Assembly: GCA_025531455.1 (NCBI GenBank)
Contig: JAMYHL010000104.1
Location: 47,831 to 111,830, forward strand
Length of the DNA stretch: 64,000 bases
Reading direction: 5' to 3'
From: Apiotrichum sp. Y4204
Lineage: Eukaryota > Basidiomycota > Tremellomycetes > Trichosporonales > Trichosporonaceae
Below the pieces are notes generated by a model. The model was not told the DNA's origin. It did not search any database and saw only the letters and a program-made list of their open reading frames with translations. Positions 22,198-32,042 of this stretch are shown here, one piece after another (within the stretch, counting starts at the first letter, position 1; each line of letters opens with the position of its first letter). The position numbers were made by a program, and so were the translations under genes.

Positions 22198-22210
22198 GTT
22201 ATATACTGCA
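22198..22210 (-). promoter_or_regulatory. TATA-box candidate for the coiled-coil gene
   Basis: On the minus strand this reads CAGTATATAACGC, about 130 bases upstream of the ATG at 22072 and in the right orientation. Confidence 0.45.
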
Positions 22211-22255
22211 TGCTGCTGCTTGGGTAGTGGGTGACGGGTGGCGTGCAGTGTGCCA

Positions 22256-22279
22256 TTGTTGTTGTTGTTGTTGTTGTTG
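22256..22279. repeat. (GTT)n microsatellite
   Basis: Uninterrupted GTT/TTG trinucleotide run of about eight units upstream of the coiled-coil gene. The wider 22.2-22.6 kb stretch also has GAT/GGT-rich imperfect repeats and no supported gene. Confidence 0.85.
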
Positions 22280-22843
22280 ATGGTAATGGTGGTGATGGGG
22301 TGATGGGGATGGGTAATTGGGGACTGCGTGACGAGTGGTGAAGGGCCGCAAGCAATGCATGCATACACATTTGCATGCATGCATCCACGCAGCCTGAGCT
22401 AAAGGGGAAGAGCAAGAGCGGACACGGGCCACGGCGTGCGAAGTGGTGGTGGTGGTAGTGAGAGTGATGGTGGTGGTGGCGATGACAGTGAAGGTGAAGG
22501 TGATGGTGACGACGGATGGATGGATGGCGAGCACAAAAGGGTGCTCTCACGTGGCTTTGATTCCGTCTTAGCCGAGAGCCCAAGTATGGTAGCAGTGGCA
22601 GTTGGCGGAATCCGGCCAGGCGGCCAGGCGGACTCTTCGTGCACGTGAGATTACGTATAATTATTGTTCAACCTCCGGGCACCCCCTCATTCGGACCCAG
22701 TCGCTTCGCCTCGGGGCCTCGCCGCCTCGGGAGGTTTCGGCCGTGTCGCGTGGCAATCCCGCATCCGGCCGAGTGTGACCCAAGTGGGTAGTGGTTGCTG
22801 TATTACGTAATGCTGTGTGTTCTTCGCCACCCACTCCCATTGC

Positions 22844-22928
22844 CGTCGTCGTCGTCGTCGTCGTCATTGTTGTCTCTCTCCTCTCACTCTCTCTTCCATC
22901 CATCCATCTCTCTCTCTCTCTCTCTCCA
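22844..22928. repeat. (GTC)n and (TC)n microsatellites
   Basis: A GTC run (about 22845-22866) is followed within 40 bases by CCATCCATC and a TC dinucleotide run (about 22905-22926). It lies in the 1.5 kb divergent spacer between genes starting at 22072 and 23549. Confidence 0.85.
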
Positions 22929-23458
22929 TCGCATCCATCCATCGCGTTCGCATCGCCTCGCATCCACACCCGGGGGCTGTGTACAACAAACCACACGAGA
23001 CAGATACACTGCATGCATACCATGTATGCACATGAGCAGTATCATCGTGAGACACGGAAGGTGAAACACGAGTCGAGTCGCGATACGTTCATGTTCGGTT
23101 TCACACGGGTTGCAGCAACACGGTGCGACGGGGTGTGTGAGTGAGATGACTGCGAGGGAACCCACAATGGTGCACACTCACATACTATTCATGGACAATG
23201 GGTTGAGCAGTGTGTGTCACTGCGATACTGGACAGCAATGGATTGTGGGTGTGTCGAGTGCGACGACACCAGCGCTGACAATAGCCTGCGGTGTGTGTGC
23301 GAGTGACTGAACAACTCTGAAGACAATGGCAGTCGACATGGAACGGCTCCGTCTCGCACTCAAACGTTCAAGACACGCATCCACACACGCTGCGAGCGGC
23401 ATGGTCATTGTCCACAACGGCCATCGACGTCGAGCGACAAAGGTCGAGAAGTGAGGGA

Positions 23459-23474
23459 TACAAGATATAAAGCC
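23459..23474 (+). promoter_or_regulatory. TATA-box candidate for the BTB-like gene
   Basis: The motif GATATAAAG sits about 80 bases upstream of ATG 23549 on the same strand, followed by a CT/CA-rich leader. Confidence 0.5.
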
Positions 23475-23548
23475 GTCTCCCGTCTTGCCATTCATCCACT
23501 CCACTCACCCCCCTTTCCCAACTCTCGCCTCTCTCCCAACTGTTCGCC

Positions 23549-24327
23549 ATGTCGACTCCCAACATTACCTACGACCGCGAACGGCACACTTACACGTCAG
23601 ACGGCGTTGAGCGCGACTCGATCTTCTGGTACGGGCCGCTCACTGCCGTGAGTGCCAACGGCGTCACGTTCCGCATCTCAAAGGAGCAGGTCAAGGCCAC
23701 TAGGTGAGTTTGAACGAGCGAGGCAGGCAACATTCAGCCCAGCCAATGTCAATCCACTCAACTCGTCCTAACAACAGCACCGTCCTCGGCGACCTGGTCG
23801 ACACGTCCGATCCCTCGCAGACGCTCACCTTTGACGACCCTGCCATCGAGTCCCATCCCGTTATCCGCGCCGTGTTTGCCCTCTCGCGCAGCGAGCCGCT
23901 CCCCTACCCTGTGCTGTGCACCATTGAAGCGAACCTCCCGGCCATCAAGGAGTTTATCCACAAGTGGAACTGCCCAGCTGCCGAGGCCGCTCTGCCTGCT
24001 GCCCTCTGCCTTGCGGAGAGGCAGCGCATCAATACGCACCAGTACGTCTACATTGAAAACCTCGAATGGCGGTTCAACGACTGCCGCAACCTTGTAAAGT
24101 CGCATGGTCTCGAGGGGCTCGGCTTCCCCACCAACAAAGGGGCCGGGGGCCCGGCGTGCATGCACCTGCCCTACGTCTTTCTCCAGCGCATCCCGCCTGT
24201 CCATGCCCACGCTCTTCTCGCAGCCCACCTTGCCGAAGTGGCCGGCAAGACCCGCGAACAGGTCGTCGAAACGTATCATCACGCGATCGTCAACGGTCTG
24301 CCCGGCAGCCCTCCGCGCGTTTTGTGA
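23549..24327 (+). CDS. BTB/POZ-like protein, two exons, 234 aa
   Basis: Exon 1 23549-23703, 74-base intron (GTGAGT donor, CTAAC branch, AACAG acceptor), exon 2 23778-24327. The order of conserved pieces fits the divergent fungal BTB fold: a strand set FRISKEQVKATSTVLGDLVD (residues about 42-62), LTFDDPAIESHPVIRAVFAL (73-92), then a hydrophobic helix and LPAIKEFIHKWNCPAAEAAL, where BTB proteins place the ...L...KYDC... helix. The C-terminal 90 residues are a helical extension ending AHALLAAHLAEVAGKTREQV. BTB domains mediate protein-protein contacts and often present substrates to Cullin-3 ligases; whether this one does is unknown. No second recognised domain. Assignment rests on pattern resemblance, not on a search. 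Confidence 0.65.
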
Positions 24328-24910
24328 TCATGAGACCGTCGTATGTCGAGCCATGAGATTATGAGGCTGTGACATGCCGAGCCCATGAGGTCATTTGTAG
24401 ATGATATGTGTGCGATACATGCTGCCATGGCGAGAAACTGGGCTTTGTGAGTGGAGACTGGGTGGTGAGGTGATTGTAACACTAGATTGCTCTAAGTCGA
24501 TGGCAGTAACCTGTTGAACCTTATGCATCCGTACATATCTCCTTCGTTTGACACAACCAATGGTGCGGTTTCAGCCACTAAGTTGTGTCACATCTTGGCC
24601 ATGCCGTCTATTATCTTGTCTCTGTTGCACTACTCTCAACTGAATGGACCAACAGAAGCGAGTCACCCAGCTTCGGCCCAGCCGCGGCCCAACCGCGGCA
24701 CTTCCGCGGCACACTGGAGCCGGCCAAAGCTGCCTTGGCAGTCCGAGCCAGTCCCAGATGTGGGTTCACATTCTCGGAACACGTCGCATCTCACATCATA
24801 GACTCTATAAAGCTGTCTCTCGGGATGACACAACCCATCTAACCACTTTGCATCTTCCAACCTATCGTTATTCTCCACACTGTCGCCACCATGACTATGC
24901 CGCTGCTTGC
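24328..24910. other. intergenic region with an orphan TATA box and start codon
   Basis: Plus-strand CTATAAAGC near 24806 is followed by a leader and CGCCACCATG at 24891, which opens only 14 codons before TAG. On the minus strand a frame (24663-24914) could form an extra last exon of the neighbouring gene. No other gene supported. Confidence 0.35.
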
Positions 24911-26004
24911 TCACGTTCGTCGCGATCCCGAGGCGTAGCGCGTGCGCTTCCGGTGCTGCGTCCCCTTTCTCTTTGGACTGATACTATGGCCGGTGCTCGC
25001 GCCACTGTCGTAGTCGTCGTCATCGTCATCGCCGTTCACGCCATCGCTATTGGTATCGTCGTTGTCGTCGCTGCTGCTGCTCTCCTCGTGCATGCGCATC
25101 GTGAGTTGACGCTTGGGCTGGGTGTACGTGCGATGCCTGCGCAGGCGAGCCAATTGAGAGGCTCCTTGAGAGTTTCCTTGCCAGCGGGAACGGGAGTGCT
25201 TCGCTGTGTTGGTCTCGGTCATGGAGTTACTCGACGCGGTAGAGTCTGTGTCCGAGTCTGACTCGGAAACGACCTGCGATGCCCCATCGACGTCCATCTC
25301 CGAGGTCGAGCTCGTACGTTTGCGCTTTCCGGACGACGTGCTCTTGCCCTTGTCTTTGCCCTTGCTTCTGCGCTTGGGCCCGTGGCTCTTGGAAGTGACG
25401 TGCGTGGCGTCGTAGGTGCGTGTACGCATGCGGGCTGTCGTCCTCGGCCCCTTTGCTTCCTTTTCCCGCAGCTCAAACTGCTTGCCGACAAAGTAGTTGG
25501 GGTCGAGGGGGACGCCGAGGAGGGGAAACTTTGTGCTTCCGCCCGCGAGGTTACGCCGCCCGAGCGAGGTCATGATGCCCATCTCGTAGTCCCATGCTGT
25601 GTCGAACAGCGAGCGAAGAGCGTGGATGTCGGGATTGGGGGAGTGCACTTGGCGAAGCGCGTGGAAGAGCGTGTGGTGAAGCTGCCATCAGTGCCGTGCT
25701 CAGCTGCTCTCTGGCTTGCTCTCACCAGCTCCTTTGTCGCGATAGCGCGTGCGTTCTTCCACGCGTCGACGGTCGCCGCCTCTAGCTTTGGCTGGCCGTA
25801 TCCGCACCGGACGGTGCTCCAGAGAGGAGAGACCCGCCGTGTCAACGGGGGGAGTGCGTCGGACGGGGGCACTTCGCCGAAGAGTGCAGTGCGCTCTGCC
25901 CATGCAAAGGCTGTGCGTGGTGTGCTCGGCGTTGGTGCGGGCGTCACGGGCTGCTGTCAGCGGAAGAAAGGAGAGAGTGGACGCACGCGAAGACTGTGAG
26001 GCAT
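24911..26004 (-). CDS. low-complexity basic/acidic nuclear-like protein, three exons, 337 aa
   Basis: Unrecognised. Exons 26004-25987 (six codons), 25950-25726, 25681-24911; introns 36 and 44 bases, the first with CTGACAGCAG end. The start MPHSLR is placed by the short first exon, whose donor (GTGCGT) and phase fit. Residues about 7-135 look folded (FAWAERTALFGEVPPSDALP, TVRCGYGQPKLEAATVDAWK, LHHTLFHALRQVHSPNPDIH). From about residue 160 onward the chain is Ser/Lys/Arg-rich with nuclear-signal-like KRRSKGKDKGKS and GKRKRTSS, an acidic SSSSDDNDD block and a DDDDDDYD run, then a basic end. A further 3' splice using GTGAGC at 24907 is possible but lacks a branch point. Probably nuclear; biochemical role unknown. 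Confidence 0.7.
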
Positions 26005-26793
26005 CGGAGTAGTGGAATGGATGCTGGATGATGGATGGAAGAGAAATGAGACAGACATTCCGTGGACAGCCTCCACTTTTTTCACACTCCTTCTTGAACA
26101 ACAACAACAAGAAGACTCGGCCGACGAGGAGACAGCCGTTGCGCTCGAGGACCGGTCCGTAGCCCTCCCCTCCCCCGAAACATCGTGCACATCGGCTACG
26201 ACTTGTCATTCCAGCTCCAGCAACTCTGCGTAGCAAACTCCCCAGCCCCGTCGACTTGTTTGTTTGACCCCCGAATCTTCCATTGCTTGGGGGCCCGTGC
26301 TTTGGTCAGGATTCCTCTCGCCACCCTTTCCAGCACACTTGCCAAGTACCAATAACCACGCTCAAAGCATGGCAAAACACAGCTGTGAGCTCACGAGTCC
26401 TCTCACTGGGGTGTGAGTCTTCCAGCGCGTATCTCTCAAAGCACGGGAAGGCAGTGGGATGGGGAGGATGTGTGGTGATAATGGTGGTGGCAAAGACAAT
26501 GACAACAAACGACCAGCTCTGGATTGTATGCGGGCAAAAAGAAATCACACACGCCAGATGACAACTGAAAATGACGTGTCATTTCTTATCAATCCCCACG
26601 ACGCGTAAACACGGGACGCGACACGACGCGTTCCTCTCTTTCTTTCTTTCACTTTCTTTCACTTTCTTTGCATTCATCCATCCACTCATTCATTCATTCA
26701 TCCACACTCTACAGCACATTGCACGACGCCTGCAGCAACACTGTCCGAGCCGGCGAATCCGACCAAGCTTCAAGGAGAAGACTCTGTTGAGGT
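26005..26793. other. intergenic region with pyrimidine-rich leader
   Basis: About 26630-26720 is CT-rich (CTTTCTTTCA-type units, then CATT repeats), resembling the 5' leaders seen before other starts here and supporting a plus-strand transcript toward 26.8 kb. No gene otherwise; a short plus-strand acidic frame near 26.1 kb overlaps the upstream region of the minus-strand neighbour. Confidence 0.4.
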
Positions 26794-27384
26794 ATGTCGT
26801 CGTGAGTTTGGGAAAGGGGATGGGGAGGGCTGCATGTGGACTCTCGAAGTAGAGACTATGTGCTGCCGGATTCTCTTGCTGCGTGTGATACTTTGCACCG
26901 TCATTGTGTCAGCCACGGACGAGAGACGGCGACGTCTGCGTTGCCTCTGCTACGCGGCTTGTCAAATGGCCAGCGATGGGCTTTCCGTTGAATCGAGAGC
27001 AACTATCCACGTCAAATCAATGGCCACTGGCCAAAGCTGCCCTCTGTTTGATAATCATGAACGCTGGAGAGCCTCACAAGGCTAACAGTAGGATTGGCCA
27101 AGTACGATAATCGCACTGCCATGACCGTCGCTGAGAATGAAATTGCGTGGACGATACTGAAGGAACTGACCAAACAATACCTCCCCTTGATTCCCCATCT
27201 TGCTGACCATTGCTACCCATACACTTGGTGGACAGTGACCAACGCCGGAAAGATTCAACGTCTTGCAGTCGCTTTTGCGGATAACGGTCTGCAAATCCGG
27301 ATGCTCCACAGTAAGATTTCCACACACCACAGCCCGTCAGCCTTCAATCTTCGAATATCGTTTGCTCGGCTGCTCTTGCGATGA
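26794..27384 (+). CDS. candidate small gene, three exons, 145 aa
   Basis: Unrecognised and tentative. A CT-rich leader precedes ATG 26794. The model uses exons 26794-26801, 26853-26986, 27089-27384. The last exon is the strongest part: GLAKYDNRTAMTVAENEIAW, then TILKELTKQYLPLIPHLADH and GKIQRLAVAFADNGLQIRML read as a compact mixed helix/strand protein. The exon-2 frame (DYVLPDSLAACDTLHRHCVS) joins it in phase, but its donor GTTGAA is weak and the first intron lacks a clear branch point. The 3' end may contain one more optional 30-base intron. No domain is recognised. Alternative: only the last exon is real coding sequence, as part of an eroded gene. Confidence 0.4.
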
Positions 27385-27499
27385 AATACCTCACACGACG
27401 GCTTGATCACCCACATTTGCACACCCCTTCCCACCCTTCCCACACTTTCCCCCCGCACCCCTGCCCTCTGTTTATGCTGGCCACTGGCTGTCGCGATGC

Positions 27500-27724
27500 C
27501 TAGCCGTCATCTCTCAATGTCTGGCCGTCTCCTTGCATGTCTACCTCCCTGTCACCCGCAGACGCTATGATGAACTGGGTATCCGCCAACATGGTGCTGT
27601 TCACTTACTCAGGAACCTTCCCTAGGTGATTTGTGCGTTGCTCTCGGGCAACTGGCTTGGAGTTTGGACGGATTGCACACCGACGGGCCCCCTCGTGGCT
27701 TGCCGAGTCCCAAACCATCCGCAT
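27500..27724 (-). CDS. candidate small spliced ORF, two exons, 54 aa
   Basis: Exon 1 27724-27609 (MRMVWDSASHEGARRCAIRP...), 60-base intron with GTAAGT donor and GTGACAG end, exon 2 27548-27500 (EVDMQGDGQTLRDDG, stop TAG). The splice keeps frame and the donor is strong. The product is short, polar and unlike anything I know, so it could be a chance frame. The downstream plus-strand stretch 27.7-28.0 kb has CTGCC/CATGC-rich imperfect repeats. Confidence 0.3.
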
Positions 27725-27999
27725 GTACAATCACTCGACTGCCACCAGCGTTGCAAGTCGCGCCATTGCGTTTTTCCTACCATGTTCGACTTTGCCTTGC
27801 CCTGCCTTGGTGTCTCGGCTTGGCATGCCATGCCAGGGAAATGTGGGCATACCATTCCCTATGCCGAGCTTGGTCATGATCGCTTGTCCTGCCATGCCAT
27901 GCGTCCTGCCTTGTTTGCAGGAGTGCATGCATTACACGTCGAGCCCTGCCACTCCCTCAGTTATGGGGTGCAGGGCACAAGATGGTGACAGCGATGGCT

Positions 28000-29652
28000 G
28001 CTCTTGCGCTCCCACTGATTGAGTGTCCATTACTATACTACTCTTGCGCATGCATGCATTCATGCATCGTATGCCAGAGATTGACTTTCTGATGCTGTGC
28101 GGATTTTAAACCCTAGGCTCCTCCGAACGTCCCACTGTGCTGGTCGGTTTTTCGTCAGCTTCGCTCAACGAGAAGATGGATGCCAAGTCAAAATAACATG
28201 CATGCCTGAGCAAAAGTGCATCAGAGCATGACAAACTAAGAACCCACTGGGGTTAGGACAAGGACACACGTTACCAGGCTGCAAGACACTCGCTTGTCCA
28301 CCACCTGTGATGTTAACGGCTTCGGGACGTCGACCGCTGACAATAGGCATCGGCATTACAGCACAATACAAGTTATGGCTGTGGTTAACAAACTGAAGCT
28401 CCTTAGCTCGCAGCGTAGCAGCATTGTCATTCTGTCAGGTAAGAGAGAGACGGGCCGACAGTACAAAGGGTGACGAGGAAGCAAACCGTGCTCAAAATCT
28501 GTCCTTACCGTGCTCGTGCATCGCTTCCGCGCCTCCAGTGACTTTGAAGAACAACTTGAATACAGCTGCTCACCAGGTGCAACCGCTACTTTTCAGGTGA
28601 TCACTCTCACAGACAAGAATCTTGTGGTTATAGGGCATATTCGAGGCAGCATGTGAAGTATCTGGCTGCCGAGAATGAGCCTTGTTCGACTGGATCTCGC
28701 AAAGGTTGTCGGCAACTTGCCAAAGCACCTTGTATAGCAGGTGAGCTTCATCAGGCTCGTCCCATATCCGACATGCAGTGTTGCAACGTTGCAACCGCGG
28801 GCATCCTTAGATGAGCATCAGGCACGTTGGTGTTTCTCGGTCGTCATGGTGGACACTTGCTGATTCTTAAGCAAAGTACCCATTTGGTATGGGCTGACCT
28901 CTCAAAGAAAAGGACGCAAAGGAGCGAACGAATCTTGAGTCCCAGTTGATCTCGTGTTGTGGTGCAGCAGTGCCGGCACCACCGTCTCCCTTGTTTCTGC
29001 TGCCCACAGCAATATCAGTCCCGTGCCAGAGTGGATGGCAATCTCCAAGTCGTACGAGTGCACTCCTTGGACTAAAGCACTGTTTTCCACAACAAACTCT
29101 AGTCAACCTCACTTGTTTTGCAAATGACGAGCCACGCAGCCCCTGAGCGGATGCCCACTTGTAGATTGCCTGATTGTGTAAGTCCAACGATCAACATCAA
29201 CTCCACAAAGGTCAACTGCTGACATCGGCATGGAAACACAAGTCGAGAAGATGTCAAACAATGTCTTGTTCCACCTTCCCGCTCGAGGTCATTCTTGATA
29301 GTCAGACATTCTTGCTGACGCCGAACGCCGTGGGCTGTTTCCAGTTGCAGTCGGGGTCCCAGCCGAACTGGTTTACTAATCAGACTCACTGCAAGTGATG
29401 TCACAGGATTTCTTCGTCGGTTCGCAGGAGAACACTGCTTTGTCTCTCCATTCACGCCGCAATGTGAGACGATACCTGTTGAAAGCAGTCCGCTTCTGCC
29501 GCCGTTCGTTCGCTCGCTTGCGCCGTCGCTTGCGCCGTCGCTCGCACCGTTTTACTACCACACTCGTTTGTCCTCTATATAAGCTTCATTCTTCGCTCGT
29601 CACCCTTTATGCATCGTACTTATAACCATCGTTCGACAATACCGACGGTTGA
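28000..29652. other. gene-poor stretch with possible coding fragments
   Basis: On the minus strand 28916-29110 the frame reads SYDLEIAIHSGTGLILLWAA, and 28570-28700 reads PDEAHLLYKVLWQVADNL; both look protein-like but cannot be joined with consistent splicing. A plus-strand TATATAAG at about 29575, preceded by repeated CGCCGTCGCTTG units, forms a plausible promoter for the relic that follows. Confidence 0.3.
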
Positions 29653-30222
29653 CACCTAAACAAGGACGAAAACTTCCTCCAGGCGATCTCCAAGACTTCA
29701 CGCAGCGAAAAGGACATTGACGAACTGGACAGAGAGTTCAACCAGCTTCGTATCCCCAAGCCCAACACCAATCCAGCATTGTATACCAGGCTTTTACTTG
29801 GTCTAAAAGCCCAAAGTGAGAGGTGCACACACTTTTTACAACGGCTGAGGGCAGACTGTGCGGCTTGTGAACGCCGTATGAACAAGGGCACGTTTGGCTG
29901 ACTTCTGAAGGAGGGGTCTGTTTCCAATGGAGCTTTCAGTGAAGGACAAACCGTCGCTGTAACACATACCGACGAACTCTTTGCGATCACCGAAAACAAC
30001 ATTACACTGCAAATTGCTGTCCAGTTCACAGTCGCAGGAGGGAGTCCCTATGGCATGGCTTTGCCTCGCTTGGCCTCCCTTGCCGTGAAGCACATCCAAG
30101 ACCTGACAATTGAATTGCCATGTACTGTCGTACCACTTCACCATGATGGTAACGAAAGAGGCCAGCGAGCCCCACAAGATACCACAATCCCACTCACCAT
30201 GGCAGGCCAAAGTACAGAATGA
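29653..30222 (+). pseudogene. unidentified coding relic with one in-frame TGA
   Basis: One reading frame stays open from 29653 to TGA at 30220-30222, about 190 codons, apart from a single TGA at 29899-29901. Upstream of it the peptide is helical and charged (SEKDIDELDREFNQLRIPKP, then RCTHFLQRLRADCAACERRM); downstream it is strand-like (DELFAITENNITLQIAVQFT, then HIQDLTIELPCTVVPLHHDG). The TGA could be a CGA Arg codon changed by C-to-T. There is no ATG at the 5' end of the frame, although a TATATAAG lies 75 bases upstream and an ATG at 29609 is out of frame. I read it as a truncated, decaying gene; family not recognised. Confidence 0.5.
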
Positions 30223-30581
30223 CTCCGCAACCCAATGATAAACAAGGTGGCATAAAGCGAGCTGACATTGCAATACAACTAAGGCATAGCAAGGCATCCC
30301 AATCTCACCACGCCTGTCAAGGATTGGAAAGTCCTCCTACTCAGCTGTGGCACCTACACATTACATCTTTCCACACAACCCAACTAATCACCGCGCGGCG
30401 CCATAGGTCTGCAGCTGTTAGGCTTTCTTTGAGCACCTTCTGCCCATGCATAAACTGTCGCGAGCGGCAACTCAATGCAATCAAATCATCCTCAGGCCAA
30501 TCTCTCCCCGCGTAGTGATCTTACGATGCCCATGTTCGAATTCTCCATCCGTATGCAACATTTACTTCTCTGAGCCATGCT

Positions 30582-31102
30582 TTACAATCCATTGGGCTTA
30601 ATCACCACGATGCTGTCGCATGCGATGCATGGTAGAAGAAGGAGGCAGATCCGGCCAAGGCGCCACCCTGGTGTGACCAAACGCGGTACGCCCCGGGCTG
30701 CAACAAATCCTACCCGAGGGAAGGCATAGAACCAGGTCAAGTCATGTGCGGTTGAAATTGTCCCATGCAAGTGAGTGAGTGTGGTCGAAAGGAGCAGAAT
30801 GTGGCTTGTTGATTCATGGCACTGAAATGGCGAGTTGATAGTCTGAGGTAGTGAACGCAAAACGCTGGACATTAAGGGCTTTTCCATTGGTTTGGGACAA
30901 TGAGCTGACAAAATAGGGGTGAGAGCGATGACAAGGTGTTGGAATGGCACCGGAAACTAGAGGGTCGGGCAAGGAGATGTTGACATCGAGCTACTTGCAG
31001 AAGCAGCCACGTCTTTATCTTATCCGGAAGACCTTCGTTCACGATAGCACTTGACAATAGAAGGTCAAGGTGGTGGCTCCCCCGCTTCACAGAGTAAGGC
31101 AA
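30582..31102 (-). pseudogene. two-exon coding fragment without a start
   Basis: Minus-strand exon 31102-30995 encodes VKRGSHHLDLLLSSAIVNEG and LPDKIKTWLLLQ; a 38-base interval with GTAGCT donor and CTCTAG acceptor (30957-30994) removes cleanly in phase 0; exon 30956-30582 continues FPVPFQHLVIALTPILSAHC, later DLTWFYAFPRVGFVAARGV and a hydrophobic LGRICLLLLPCIACDSIVVI before the stop. There is no Met at the 5' end and an in-frame stop sits just upstream, so this is a fragment of a gene or has unseen upstream exons. No family recognised. Confidence 0.4.
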
Positions 31103-31715
31103 GTGTGTTCGTAACGTTTCCCGCCGCTCACCTTACCGCCTTACCCTAGTCCAGTTAATAGCAACGGAGTAACGGGCCGGACGACCACCTGTGAGCCACG
31201 CTGATCGAACTGTGTTGCTCACCAGTCTTCAATCGACCCCACGCCGTTTACCATGGCTGTCCTTGAGCGTACAGTATAGATCAGACATGGAGGGCATGAG
31301 TGTTGGCAAGACAGAAAACAGCCGAAGTGCTTTGGAATGAAGTGGCTTTTAGGAGACAGAACTTTACGGCCCTTTACAGAGAAGTGTTTTACGGAGGAGT
31401 TATTAACCTACTTGTGCTCTGTTCCACACTGCTGTTTGCAGAACTAGCTTACAGAGACCGTTTTGAGCATGATGAGCAGGGAGAGGACAAGGACATGCAG
31501 TCCAGGACAAGAAGGTGATTTAGGGCGGGATGAGTCATAGAGAGCTTACCCGATAAGGCCTATGACCATGTGACTAGAGCAATGTTTCGACATGGTGGGC
31601 CGGATCAAATGCTCACAAAGGGTTACTGCCGGCAGTTTCCAGATCTTGGACAGTCGTGGAGGTAACGGAAGGGAAATGCAGTTGCACCACATGTCAGAGC
31701 AAGCCGCAAGCTCAG

Positions 31716-32042
31716 TTACAAGACGGTCGCGAGAAGAGTACGGGCTGGGGATCCTCTCTCACTGTCACGACATGCGCCCGAGCTCGGAATCCTCGCTCCC
31801 GGTGTCCGACGCCAGACAGTGGTAACCGCGATCTTGTTCGTGAGCTTGATGTCTGAGAGGTTCAGCAGCTCCTCGAGTTCAGGCGAGCTCGTTGCTGTTC
31901 ATGTCTGAAGGGGAACAGTACGTACTCAGGGGGAGCTGGTGGTCGCTGTCCTGTTCCTGTTGGTGAGCCTGCGGCTCGTTAACGCTGGTGAGCGCGAGCG
32001 CGACCGGGGGTGCGGCCTTCGAGACTTTGGAGCTGAGCACAT
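31716..32042 (-). CDS. candidate small spliced ORF, about 84 aa
   Basis: The firm part is a 31-base intron (31895-31925, GTACGT donor, CAG acceptor) joining ...EQDSDHQLPL to TSSPELEELLNLSDIKLTNK and IAVTTVWRRTPGARIPSS in frame, ending TAA 31716-31718. A CT-rich minus-strand leader precedes ATG 32042. To use that ATG a further 41-base intron with a weak GTCTCG donor is needed; otherwise the first exon reads in a different frame (INVLSSKVSKAAPPVALALT). Either a small gene or an eroded one. Function unknown. Confidence 0.35.
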
